Part shown: piece by piece, positions 11,444 through 22,597 of the stretch
Layout of the letters: each line of letters begins with the position of its first letter
Position numbering within the stretch: position 1 is the first letter of the stretch
Assembly (NCBI RefSeq): GCF_036373705.1
Contig: NC_089851.1
Coordinates: forward strand, 2,505,001 to 2,569,000
Direction: 5' to 3'
Source of the DNA: Amia ocellicauda
Lineage: Eukaryota > Chordata > Actinopteri > Amiiformes > Amiidae
DNA length: 64,000 nucleotides
Made by a program: the position numbers and the translations under genes
Notes under the pieces: model-generated
Database searches by the model: none
What the model saw: the letters and a program-made list of their open reading frames with translations, nothing else
Told to the model about the DNA's origin: nothing

Positions 11444-11729
11444 ATCCTAAGGAGGGGCCACTAATTTAAAGTTCAGCACTTCGGTGAGTGAGTGAGTGAG
11501 TGAGTGAGTGAGTGTGTGTGAACATCATTGTGGTCTTCATGTATAGCCCGTGTTTTATCCAGCTAAGTCGTCACATTATGATTAAGCAACAATGGTTCAC
11601 CAGCACCGTGTGCGCTGTGACGCACTGCACTGTTCGTCGTGTTTGTTCTGTCTGTCAGGTTCTATTATGTTGCGGCTGTAAACGTGACTGATTCCCAGCC
11701 GCGCCGCGTCCTGTACGGAGCATGCGTCA

Positions 11730-11737
11730 TGACGTCA
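11730..11737 (+). promoter_or_regulatory. Palindromic CRE upstream of fastk
   Basis: A full TGACGTCA site, the CREB/ATF consensus, lies about 480 bases upstream of the probable fastk transcription start in a CpG-richer stretch. Function is inferred from the motif only. Confidence 0.5.
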
Positions 11738-11944
11738 GCTACAATATTCATAAGAATACTAGTATTAATAAACACGCATAGCCGAATATACCTCAGTGTC
11801 ATAACTATTATTCAATAGTCCTATATTGTTCTTATTTCTATGGTTCTTGCAGCAACTCGGTCAGAAGTTTTCCTTCCAGACCAGAAGGGGTTAAATGTCC
11901 AGGACGTCTTTTCTGTCCCTGGGAGGCGCTCCATCCTTCTTCTG

Positions 11945-12162
11945 ATTGGCTGCCTCCTTTGCGTATCCTTCATCCGATTGGTCCTGGCCAATGTGCTCAC
12001 CCGTTCTAGCTGGCCCTGCCGTGTACGCCGCTTGTTTCCAATTGGCTCCCCTGCAGCCGTGACTCTGCGCCTATTGGTGGCCCGGCCCGACGAGTTAGAA
12101 GGCCACTTTTGAGAAACGGGGCTCTGATTGGCTACTAGGTGGCAGAGGCGCTGCGGGATTGG
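11945..12162 (+). promoter_or_regulatory. Probable fastk promoter with CCAAT-box array
   Basis: Six ATTGG words (inverted CCAAT, the NF-Y site) start at 11945, 11977, 12041, 12073, 12127 and 12158. The intervals are 32, 64, 32, 54 and 31 bases, close to three or six helical turns except one. Two CCAAT words on the plus strand (11988, 12038) add to the cluster. No TATA box is seen. Downstream at 12216-12225 is AAGATGGCGG, the YY1-type element common just after start sites. Together they suggest a TATA-less CpG promoter firing at about 12.19-12.21 kb. Confidence 0.6.
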
Positions 12163-12189
12163 CTGTCCGGGTGGAGGAGGCGTGTGGGG

Positions 12190-12715
12190 AGAATCAGGGA
12201 CTGATGGCTGCCGGGAAGATGGCGGACACCGGGGCAGCGGCGGAGGATTGAGAACGGGGGAGGGAAGAAACCGAGACCGATTTCAGGGGCATGAGGGCGT
12301 GAAACAGCCGGTCTCCGGTGCCTGGGGGAGCACGGACGGCTCATTTCTCCCATATTTACACTAAATAAGGCGGGTGTTTGCGACTCCCTGTCCGGCCGCA
12401 CGCTGTCTCTGGTTCAGTCGGGTCCAGGGTTGCTGTTTGGGGGTCTTAGTGCAGACAGCGGCCCGGGGTCACAAGCACGCCCGAGAGAGCGCCTCAGAGC
12501 TGCGGCGACCGAGCCCCGCAGCAGGACGCGGGGCGGAGGGCAGAGTCGCGGTGGCGTGGAAGTGGGAGTTTTAATTTTTAATTTCCCTGCCGCTGCTGCC
12601 ACTGACGGAGAGGCAGAGAGGGCGCGGAGAGCGGCGGCTGCAGACACACGGGGCCCGGCGACACGGATGAATGAAGCCCCGCTGACCGACGCCGCCTCCA
12701 TTGCGACCAACATGT
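12190..12715 (+). other. fastk: fastk 5' untranslated exon 1
   Basis: A GC-rich leader ends at the donor CAACAT|GTAAGTG (12715/12716). It cannot encode the N-terminus: the only frame that joins the coding frame of exon 2 has stops after 12572. It does contain upstream frames: 12204-12251 (16 codons including stop), and an ATG at 12667 that stays open to the donor. The 5' end is approximate. Confidence 0.55.
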
Positions 12716-15700
12716 AAGTGAAACCCGGTGCACAGACGGGCTCCCACGCCGCGGCCCGTCTCCCCAACGCGGTCTCCCCTCTGGCGTCGCGTCGGGGGAG
12801 AGGACGGCCGGTGCTGCTGGGCTCGGCTCTGCCTGGTGCTTTCAGTCGCTGTGGTTCCTCAGGACAGCCGGGTCCGCACGTCACATGTCCCGATGTGAAC
12901 ACGGAACTGCTGCTCTTGACTGTATCGTGTGTGTGTCCGGCCCCACCCGGCAGGTGCTGTTCGGCCGAAATCGAGGGCTCCCGGCGGGCATGGCTCACCT
13001 GATCACCGCAGGGCCCACTGTCGATACGCGTGGGTGTTATCAGTGCCGGCGCCGTGCAGCCTGAGAGCTCGTCCGGCCTGCGAGGTCACCCAGCCGGGCA
13101 TCAACAGCCGGGTCATTATGGGCACGATTATCAACTTCACAGCCACATGTGGCCGCGGTCATGTAGGTGATGCTGTATACAGGAGTGGGGCGTTGTGCCA
13201 TCTAGTTTGTCATTCATAATGATGAAACGTGGGAATGCTGTCACACTTTTTTTTTGCACGTTTTCGCATTTCTTCGAAAACAAGAGAAGCACAACAACCA
13301 AAGGCCATGAGAGTCTCGCCCCTCCGCAGGATGTAAACCATTTAACTCTCTGCCACCCGAGAAACCAGTTCATACTGGGGGTTAGTGAGGGCGTGTGTTC
13401 GTGTGTCATGACCCTCACTCACACACACACACACACACACATATCATATGACTGGTGTCTGTATGTGTGTGTGTATATATAGACACTACTCACACACACA
13501 CACACAGTCATACTCCAAAGTTGAAAGGAATACAAGTTATATCCAGCAAAAATGCAGAAACTGCAATGGTTAACACTTCCATGGCTAGTAGTCTTGTTTT
13601 CTTGCAGCACCTGCTTTAAAAATTGTACAGTTTAAACTTTAAATGTTAAGCATTATACTAATAATTGAAAGTATCATTATTATTATTATTAATAGCAATA
13701 TTTTGAACTTTGCATGTCAGTGTGTGGCGATTGTCTTGCAATAACTGAAGCAAGCAGTGTCCAGTACCTGCCGTTGCTTATACAGGCCTACAGGAGCCTG
13801 CAGTTTGTGAAACCCAGGCGTCTTCGTGATAAATGGTCATTGCTTAGTGTGTGTGTGCAGGAAAGCTCAGCCTAAATGGACTCGGCTGTGAAATGCAGCA
13901 CTTTATTGAAGTCTGTACATCAAGATCAGTTTCTTTGAATCTTCCGTACGACACACCTAAACGTTTTTTCTTCCTTTTATAAAAAGCAAAGCTAGCAATG
14001 GACGATATAGTATCATGTTGGCACCACTGACAGAAGCTCTCCTCCACCCGTGTGCTTGAAGTGTACGACATTTCTCGAAATTGTCTGGGACACGTAGCCT
14101 ACCTCTTTAATGCACAAAGGCTGTCTATAGGTAAAACTGAATGTCCCATATCTTATTGTTTCTGCATTATTGTATTCTGTAGTACTTTGGAAGATATGTT
14201 TTTTGATGACTATAGGTCGGCCTGGGCACTGCACGTTTCGAAGCCTGAAAAAATATAAGCAGTTTTAGAAATTGAAAAAGCCTTTTAGAGTAAGCAGGAC
14301 TCCGGAAGAGAACATTTTATTATGCTTTGATTAACAAAATAAGGTGACCGAGGTGGTAGGCCGCAGTGTGGAAATGAAGTGCTGAAGACTTCCATGGCGT
14401 AGCCTCCCAATTCATGCTTCATAGTATGTTTTTTTTGTTTGTGTTTTACAAGCTGCAGGAACTTTGACACAGTGCCCCGGTTAACTAACCAGAAAATACT
14501 GAGGAGCAAAGAGAGCTGTTGTGTTTATAAACCCCCCCTCGACACGCACGCACGCGCATCTCGTACATAGTTACTCGGCATAAGGTAACGACCCTAACGC
14601 CCCATTTGGGAGCAGTCAAAGTGCCGTCAAGCAACTGTCTTTGCTGGTGCGGCACCATTTTTATTGTGTTAGTGTTATTTGTTCAGCATGCCTTTTTCCC
14701 CTCCTGACGGGTCTGTACTATACAGTCAGAGCACTGCTGACCGCTGGCCAATCACACCTCCCTAAAGGAGCTGCCAAAACCCAGCCTCCCTCCCTGCCAG
14801 GACTGTAAACTCTCCAGCGAGGGGGCTCAAGGCTTGTAAGGCGAGGTGGGTCCTGTTGTCTACTCACAATGCAGGACTGTCCTCCCCTTCCCTCCTCCAG
14901 TCCAGTCCAGTGGATTCCAGGCTCCAGCCTTGAGCTCCACACTGGAATGAACCTCTGCAATTGTCACAGTAATGAATACGTGCATTTATTGACGTGTGGG
15001 GGGGAGGCGGAGAAATCTGCATTCGCTCAAGACTCTCTCTTGCTGGCGAGTGGAGGAGACTGGGGTGGTGTAATTACTAGTGGCTCCAGTGACTAACACT
15101 GGAGTGGAGATCAGAGAAAGTAGTTAAAGGAGGTGAAATGAAGGGAATTTGTCATGCAGATCTTGACCGTTAAGTGTGCTGTTGCGTTGTGTGCCTGTGC
15201 TCTAATGCGAGCAGACAGGAGGTCACGGCAGCCATGGAACGCCCTACTTTGCAAAACTGTCCCTTCTGCCTCAATTGCAGGATCAAATAAGGCATTAATG
15301 TTTTCGGTTTGCTGTCTCTTCTATTTTTAATAATAAAGATGGTAAAAATAAGCAGTTGCTCTACATAGGCACGCCATCAGGACAGAGCTGCGCGTTTCCC
15401 CCCTGGGCTTTGCCCCCTGAGGAGCTGAAGGCCGGGTCAAAGTCGGCAGCGAGTGATTATGCAATAACTTGGGATTAAACCTGTCTCACTGCATCGTTCC
15501 AATACCGTTTGAGGCTCCAAACCCCCATGTTATTCTTCTTATTGTCATGTTGTATTTGTTGTATTGATTATCGACTTTTATTTTGTAGCAAGTGTATGAA
15601 GAGTGGAGAGAGAGTGGTGTGTGTTAGTGGAGCAGTGCATAGTGGGGCGGTGTGCAGCGCTGTATCGAGTGTGGTGTAGTGTGATCTGGGGTAATGCTGT

Positions 15701-16766
15701 GTAGGTATAGCGTACTAATGCTGCGTGATCAAGTTTAGTGTAGGTATAACACAGCACGGGGCAGGCCGGGGCAGGCGGTGGCATTCCTTAAATATCAGTG
15801 TAAGCGATCCAGGGCTCTCGCCTGTCCCGCTCAGGGCTGGATGTGCTGCACCAAGGAGATTCCTGCTCGGGCCGCCAGCCTGCTGAAACCGGGCCCCTGC
15901 CATCTACACCACCTCAAACTAATTACACTGACAGAGTGTACAAAGATTGATCATACAGCGATTCAGATCTAAGTACAATGTCTGTCAAGGTCTGTTTACC
16001 TTGTCCCCATTGCTCCTTTCCTGAGTGCTGGGCCTGGGTGTCAATAAAGCTGTTTTTAAATTGTATAGATGAGTTGAGAGAGAGAGAGGCAGGGAAATTC
16101 TGTCAGTGTGGGTTTTTGGCAAACATGTAAAATACAGAAAAATATGCAATAACAATCACCTAAAAGCTATATATTGTGTTGCAATGCTCAATGGTCTATC
16201 TGTGTTTTTGGCCGTGTGTGATGCTTCTTGAAGCATTCATCTTGGTGTAAGCCAGGCTTTCTACTGCAGGTTTTGCATAAGTATAGTATCTTTTCTGCCT
16301 CCATCTACTTCAATGTCTGCTCATTCTAACGTCTGTGAGAGCCTGCATCTCTCTCTGTCACTTCAGACTCTCGCAGGGTGTATATTTGATATATAAAATC
16401 AAATATGCAGCTCTGGAAAAAATTAAGAGACCACTGCATTTTTTCTTAAATCAGCATCTCCACATGTATGGCCACCATTCCATTCCATTCATATTTTTAT
16501 TTGGAATTTGGGAGAAATGTTGTCAGTAGTTTATAGAGTAAAACAAAAATGTTCATTTTACCCAAACACATACCTATAAATAGTAAAACCAGAGAAACTG
16601 ATCATTTTGCAGTGGTCTCTTATTTTTTCCAGAGCTGTGTGTGTGTTTGTTTGTATGTATGTATGTATGTATGTATATACATATATATGTAATATGTACC
16701 TATATATAGTGTGTATATATATACATCTCATCAAATATATAATGTTTGTCCTTCCTCCCTTGCCAG
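12716..16766 (+). other. fastk intron 1
   Basis: A 4-kb intron runs between the 5' UTR exon and the first coding exon (acceptor TTGCCAG|GTTC at 16766). It contains (CA)n runs at about 13416-13505, the MITE at 16408-16637 and a TATG/TA-rich tract at 16650-16740. I see no other gene. Confidence 0.5.
16408..16637. mobile_element. MITE with about 30-base terminal inverted repeats
   Basis: The left end CAGCTCTGGAAAAAATTAAG continues to GACCACTGCA and is mirrored at 16606-16637 as TGCAGTGGTCTC ... CCAGAGCTG. The 230-base body is AT-rich and has no coding capacity. The form fits a non-autonomous Tc1/mariner-derived element. It lies in fastk intron 1, just upstream of the first coding exon. Confidence 0.8.
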
Positions 16767-16814
16767 GTTCAGCGTGCAGTTCTCCGGCCCCTCCGTCCGC
16801 CTACTCTGCATGCT

Positions 16815-19800
16815 ATGCTGCGGCTGCCCTCTCGGCTCGGCCCCCTAACGCGCGGCACAGCCAGCTATTGCCTCGGACCCCCGCAGCCCCTGGCCACGAC
16901 TGTGGGCATGTACGCCACCCGCTTCTACGGCACCGGCGGGGGAGGTGGGGGCGGCGGCGGAGGAGGAGGCAAGCCAGGCCGACGGGCGGCTCTGGTGGGG
17001 AGCGGGGGGCTGCCTGTCTTGGAGAACCACCATCACCCCACCCTCGGTCACCCACAAAGCTTCCAGCCCACCGTGTACCAGGGCAGGCTGGACGGGCACC
17101 GTGCTCACTACCCCAACCAGCACCCCCACCCCCACCACTACCACGCCCCTCCACCTCCACCTCCTCCCGCCCCGCCTCCGCCTCCCCTGCCACCCCACCA
17201 CCTGCACCACCACCTCCACGCCCACCCGCACCCCCACTCCCACCCGCACCACCACCACCACCACAGCAAGAAGAAGACCTGGAACTTCATCCACGAGAAG
17301 ATGAGCTACGACACGTTCTTCACCATGAAGCGTCTGATCGACCGCTCCCGCAGCGTGGACGAGGTGCTGCGCTGGGTCACCCAGAACCCGGCCAAGATCT
17401 CCTACAACCACTACCCCATCGCCCTGCAGAAGATTGGCCAGCTCCTGCAGCAGCAGCAGAGCACCGCGGCCGTGGCAGGGGCAGGGGGCGGAGGAGGCGG
17501 GGCAGTGGTGGGGGGCACGGGGTCTGCCCCACCCCCGCCCTCGGCCTCTGGGCAGAGCGAGAGCCATTACCGCCAGATCTCAGACCACCCAGACTTCCAG
17601 ACGCTGTGCGACGCCATTGTGAGCGACTGCGTGAAGTTCGACAACTTCAGCATCGTCAACTGCCTGTACGCTGTGGCGGCCCTGGGTGAGTGGAGCTCTG
17701 GGGGGCAGTGGGGCCCGGTGTGGTGGAGGGTAGTGATCGGAATTATGGTTCTTTTCAGACAGTTCTTTTGATTCAGTTAAGTACGAAGATCCGGTTCTTA
17801 TGACTCTTTGCTTAGTTTGGTACTTCTGGTTGGCTGAATTCATGTTTAGCACTGTAAATGCAGCAACCCTAGGTAATTGGTAACTGTGTTGTATTTACTA
17901 AGTAAAGGTTTTAAACTGGTGTTTGACGTAGCTTTTGTATTATGGTTGCTTTTTCGCCTTTGCCTAACGTTAACGCTACCGGAACACCAACTCTGCAAGA
18001 ACTGGTTCAAATGAGTGTATGCATCAGCCTATCAAAGGTACAAGTGCAGCCCCAAATGAACCAATCGAATAGCAGATATGTGTCTTCAGAGTGAGTGAAC
18101 TGAAGAAAAATGAAAGAACTGAAACAACCAAACTCTCCAGTTCTTGGGTTAACTGAAAGAGAAAGAGATGGATCTTGAATGTGCTGCTGCACTATGCGCG
18201 TGCATGAAAGCCTGGTGATCTATTTCATGATCATATAGTCATGCTTTCACAAAATGGATTATATTTATTTCAATAGACAATCTTTACATTGAGTTGTCCA
18301 AACTGATTTGCTGGTTTAATAAATACATACATTTAAGAAATACTTGATAAAATAAATGCCTATACCTATTCTTTGTATATTTTTCCCCCCAGAAATTCCA
18401 GAGTACCATTTAACAGAACAACATATATAAGACAAACCGAGTTTATATTAAGTCTTAAACTTTCTAAAAGTGATTTATAAAGACTTTCAGGGAAAAAATA
18501 TATATATATTTGGATACGTTACAAAATTGTACAGTGATATGTGAAAATTGCCCATTACTATTGGTGGGGGCATGGTGGGGGCTCTGGAGGGGAAGTGGGG
18601 TGGCAGGTAGGGTGGTGGTGGGGTTGGTGCACTCTGGACAGTGGAAAGGAGGTGGGGGTGGGGAGGAGAATGCAATCAGAGGGGGGCTCTCCCTCAAACT
18701 CTCTAAACCTCCGCCCCCCCGCAGGCCTGCCCAGCGACTCCCAGATCGTGCAGGTGCTGGAGGAGGAGTCCCGGGGCCGGCTGTCCCAGTTCAACCAGAA
18801 GGACATCTCCATGGTGTTCAGCAGCAGCATGAAGCTGCACCCGTCCAGCCAGCACCCCCTCATCGAGTCCTGCCTGTCGGGGCTGGAAAAGAACATCGAG
18901 CGCGAGCGCCACCCGCAGACGCTCTTCCTGCTGCTGTCCTACTACCGCCTCAAGTGGCGTCCCCTGCAGGCCGAGGCGCACACACCCGAGCGGCTGCTGA
19001 CCAACCGCAAGATCCTACGGCTTGTTAAGCACACCCTGGCCAGCGTGAGCAGCGTGCGCGACCACGAGATGGCGCTGCTGGACGAGATGCTGTCAGCCTG
19101 TGCCCGCGAGGCCAGCAGCAAGTCCCTGGAGCTCATCTTCAGCTCCCACCTCTTCTACCAGAACCGCCAGGAGAAGTTCGTCAGCAGCCTGGCTGGTGAG
19201 CAGAGCGGAGCAGTAGGGGGTGAAGGGGGCAGTGGGTGAAGAGTGGAGAGAGAGAGATTGTAGAAGGCAGTGAGATGGGCAGGCAGTGAGAGAGAATGGA
19301 GAGAGAATGTGCAGAGGCAGTATGAGAGGGGGAGAGAGAGACAGAGAGAGAGGATGGGTGGGCAGAGGGGCAATGAGGGGCAGGGAGGGAGACTGTCAGG
19401 TGGCCGTGCGCTCATTACACCCTGCTCCCCTGCAGAGGAGCTCCCAAAGAAGGTGGACAGCATCACACCCTACACCATGGCCCTGATCGCCAAGTACATC
19501 GCCCGGCACCGGCTGCGCGAGACCCGGCTGCTGGACACCATCGCGGAGTTCCTGGTCAAGAAGGGCGAGTATCTGGACAGCAAGGTATGGCCTGCGCAGC
19601 CTCGACACCACCGAGTGTGTCTGTCTCTGTGTGACGGTCTCTCTCTCTCTCTCTCTCTGTCTGTCTCTGTGTGATGGTCTCTCTCTCTCTCGCTCTCTCT
19701 CTTCTTCCTCCTCCAGGTGATCCAGAAGCTGGTGTTCCCCTTCAGCCGCATGAGTTACCGGCCCTCCAACGACGCACAGTTCTTCTCCAAGTTGGAAGCG

Positions 19801-22597
19801 GTGCTGGAGCTGAAGGCCCTGAGCTCCCCGCTGGCCACTGTCAACATCCTCATGTCGCTGTTCCAGCTCGGCCACTTCCCCGGCCCGGTGCTGCACCGCG
19901 TCTTTTCCAGCAGCTTCATCAGCAACGTCACCAGTGAGTGAAAAACCCACACACCCGCCTGTCTGTCGTCGTCCCCTTCCTGCACACACACCCACACACA
20001 CACCCATTAGCTCACTGGTCAGCGAGTCTCGGCGCCCCTCTCTCCCCACAGACAGCCCGTACGCCCTGATCGTGCGTCGCTACCTCTCCCTGCTGGACGC
20101 GGCGGTGGAGCTAGAGTTCCGGGACTACGCCGGGCCGCGGCTGCAGGATGCGCACAAGGTTCTGATGTTCGACCACGCGCTGACTGCCGACGAGGTCAAC
20201 CGCAAGTACAGGTCAGTGGCGCTCGGGATCTTAATTGATCAGTTACATAACATAAGAGAGTTTACAAACGAGAGGAGCCCATTCGCCCCATCGTGCTCGT
20301 TTGGTGTCCATTAATAACTAAGTGATCAAGGATCCTATCCAGTCTGTTTTTGAATGTTCACAAATTGTCTCTTCAGCCACATCGCTGGGGAGTTTGTTCA
20401 GATTGTGACGCCTGTCTGTGTGAAGAAGTGTCTCCTGTTTTCTGTCTTCAATGCCTTGAAGCCCAATTTCCATTTGTGTCCCCGGGTCCTATGACTCCCC
20501 TCTCTCTCTCTTCCTCCTGTCCCCTGTGTTGCAGTTATAAGGGGCTGGTGGCCGAGGCTCTCAGGCAGCTGGTGGGGGAGCAGAGCTACAAGCAGGATGA
20601 GGTTTTGGCCCCCGGCTACTACACAGGTGCAGTGCTGTCCGCCTCGCACTGTTCCCTTCTGAGAGTCCGTCCTCGCTGGACGGCAGTGGTATAGCCAGGC
20701 GGTGCCTCTTCGGTGTTGTGCTGCAACAAGAGACAGTGTTAAGAGATCGTAGTCGGCCTGCTGAGAGGTCTGAGCTCCCTCTTGAGGACGGATTATTAGT
20801 CTGCGTGTGAAAACATGCAGTCTTATTCTCTTACAAAATCTTTATTCTTCTTCTGTTCACACTAACACTAACTCCTCCTACAGTTCTTACTGTACATACA
20901 CCAAACTTCACACAGTGGTTCACTTTGACACCGCATTGTATGTGTGTGCTTTTTTTACGGCTAGGATCGATATTTCAATTATGATTGATTAAAAACCCCA
21001 AATTTCCCACTGACTTCAATGGTGGAACGCATTATTGTGCACAGACATTCTGAGCTGTGGGACAGCAGCCAATCAGCTTCGAGCTGTAGTTTCACAGTTT
21101 GGTCCCGCCACCCCGTCTCTGCACGTTGTACTGAGATTTCCCATTGCGCTCCGAATATCCGGTCTTATTTAATTTCTGCATATAATACTGTTTTATTACT
21201 GTTATTATTCCATATTATTTACTGCTGTTACAACTTTGTGCTACAAGACTTTGTCAGAAAAATGCCCTACACACATCACTGTTGTATACTGTAGTATCTT
21301 GTACTACACATACACTGAAACACACTGCTTACTGCACTCAAACATACTGTCACATGCAGTTTCTCCAGAACTGTAGCGTTCCAGTTGTCACTGTTATTCA
21401 GTGGTAATGTTGTCGTTTTTGCAGTTTATTAACAGTTGTGGTTGTCAATATTATTAGCTTGACTCAAGTTGTGTGTGTCGTGCAGACTTCCTGCTGTGGA
21501 TCGACAGCTCGGGCAGCGTGCTCCCGATCAAGGCGGGCGCGGGGGGGGGCATGGCAAAGCCCCCGGAGGCCCCTCCCTCGGTGACCAGCCTCTCTGCCGA
21601 CTTCCAGAAGTTCTCCCCCTTCGCGGCGCTGGACAATGGGCCTGAGCAGGGCGTGGCCGAGGAGGAGCTGGGGGCCGAGGAGGCGGCCTTCCTACCGCAC
21701 CACCTGCGCACGGCCCCCCAGCCCCCCGCCGTGGCACAGAGGGGCCCCAACGCAGCGGGGGGCCCACTGGACTACAGCCCATACTATGCCCCCCCTGCAC
21801 CCGCCTACTATGCCGGCCTGGCCAAGGAGCAGTCGCTGGAGAGCCAGGACAGCTCCACCCTCAGCAGCCCCTCCGACTGCCTGGTCCTGCCGGGGGGCCC
21901 GGGGCAGGGGGGTGTGGGGGGCCCCGAGTGCTCCCCGGCACTGTCCTCCACCTCGCTCTTCCAGTTCCCCATCGGCAAGATCCTGGAGGACGAGGGGACG
22001 GGGCAGCTGCCGGGCTTTTACGAGGGGGTGCCCTACCCCGAGGGCGGGGAGGCGCCGGCCTCGTCCTCCCCCCTGCAGCTGCACGGCGCCGGCAGGGCCG
22101 AGTCAGACAGGGGGCCCCCCGGGGATGCTCTCCAGCACCAGATCAAGAGGTGAGGGGCCCGCCCTGCCCTGTACCCCCTCCAAACACAGAGATGTATTTA
22201 CTTTGTGAAATGTATGTAACGTTTTTGATTTGTTCTCTGTATCCCTCTTGTCTGTCTCTCGCAGGGTGATCATGTCAGTCAATGACAAATGGCACTACTG
22301 TCACAACTCGGACGTGCTGGTGGGATCTCGGGGGATGAGAGACCGGCACCTCCAGCTGCTGGGTTACGTCATCCTGCAGGTACTGGATCGCACTGCTGAC
22401 ATACCTGGCACCAGGAGGTCCCAACTTTTCAAAAGAGTGAGATTTTAACAACTTACACCCTGTTTCCCTCTCCCTCTCTCTGCACATCGGTGCTGTGTGT
22501 CCCCCTCCAGCTGCCATACCACGAGCTGGAGAAGCTCAACGGCATCGAGGACGTGAAGCAGTACCTGCACAAGAAGCTGCTGGAGGTGCCGCTATGA
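16815..22597 (+). CDS. fastk: Fas-activated serine/threonine kinase (FASTK), long fish form
   Basis: Coding exons: 16815-17685, 18725-19195, 19436-19584, 19717-19933, 20052-20211, 20535-20626, 21486-22149, 22265-22379 and 22511-22597 (941 aa). The start chosen is the ATG opening MLRLPSRLGPLTRG, an Arg-rich, mitochondrial-presequence-like N-terminus; human FASTK also has an MLR start in this region. Next come a poly-Gly run (about 41-52), a Pro/His-rich stretch (about 100-153), a helical FASTKD-type region (154-490), FAST_1 (about 480-545), FAST_2 (about 571-665, with YALIVRRYLSLLDAAVELE), a 220-residue Pro/Gly/acidic segment from exon 21486-22149, and a C-terminal RAP domain (about 876-936). 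The family binds mitochondrial RNA and controls its processing; FASTK stabilises ND6 mRNA. Human FASTK has only 549 aa. A LINE fragment sits in the intron after 20211. The kinase name is historical; no kinase fold is seen. Confidence 0.92.
17686..18724 (+). other. fastk intron after first coding exon
   Basis: About 1 kb of mostly AT-rich sequence ends in a GT/GGGG-rich stretch before the acceptor CCCCGCAG at 18724. I recognise no gene or mobile element in it. Confidence 0.5.
20243..20488 (-). mobile_element. LINE 3' fragment, copy B (in fastk intron)
   Basis: About 245 bases matching the extreme 3' end of the repeat seen at 2.3, 30.3, 54.9 and 63.0 kb. It starts with an ACATAACATAAGAGAG tail and reads as the RT C-terminus on the minus strand. 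It lies 31 bases downstream of the donor at 20212 and is strongly 5'-truncated. Confidence 0.85.
20627..21485 (+). other. fastk intron before the long acidic exon
   Basis: Sequence between the donor ACAG|GTGCAG and the acceptor TGCAG|ACTTCC. It is AT-rich in its second half. I see no gene, repeat unit or motif I can support. Confidence 0.5.

Noticed and set aside
12667-12715. MNEAPL... as the FASTK N-terminus
   Set aside because: Its phase (2) does not join the conserved frame of exon 2, and it would stop at 16848. Treated as an upstream frame instead.
12414-12998. 194-codon minus-strand frame in the fastk promoter island
   Set aside because: CpG-island sequence with low stop frequency, and no resemblance to a known protein.
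16845-17567. 240-codon antisense frame and 360-codon alternate-frame product over fastk exon 2
   Set aside because: Shadows of a very GC-rich exon. Only frame 16815-17685 carries conserved FASTK sequence and correct splice phases.
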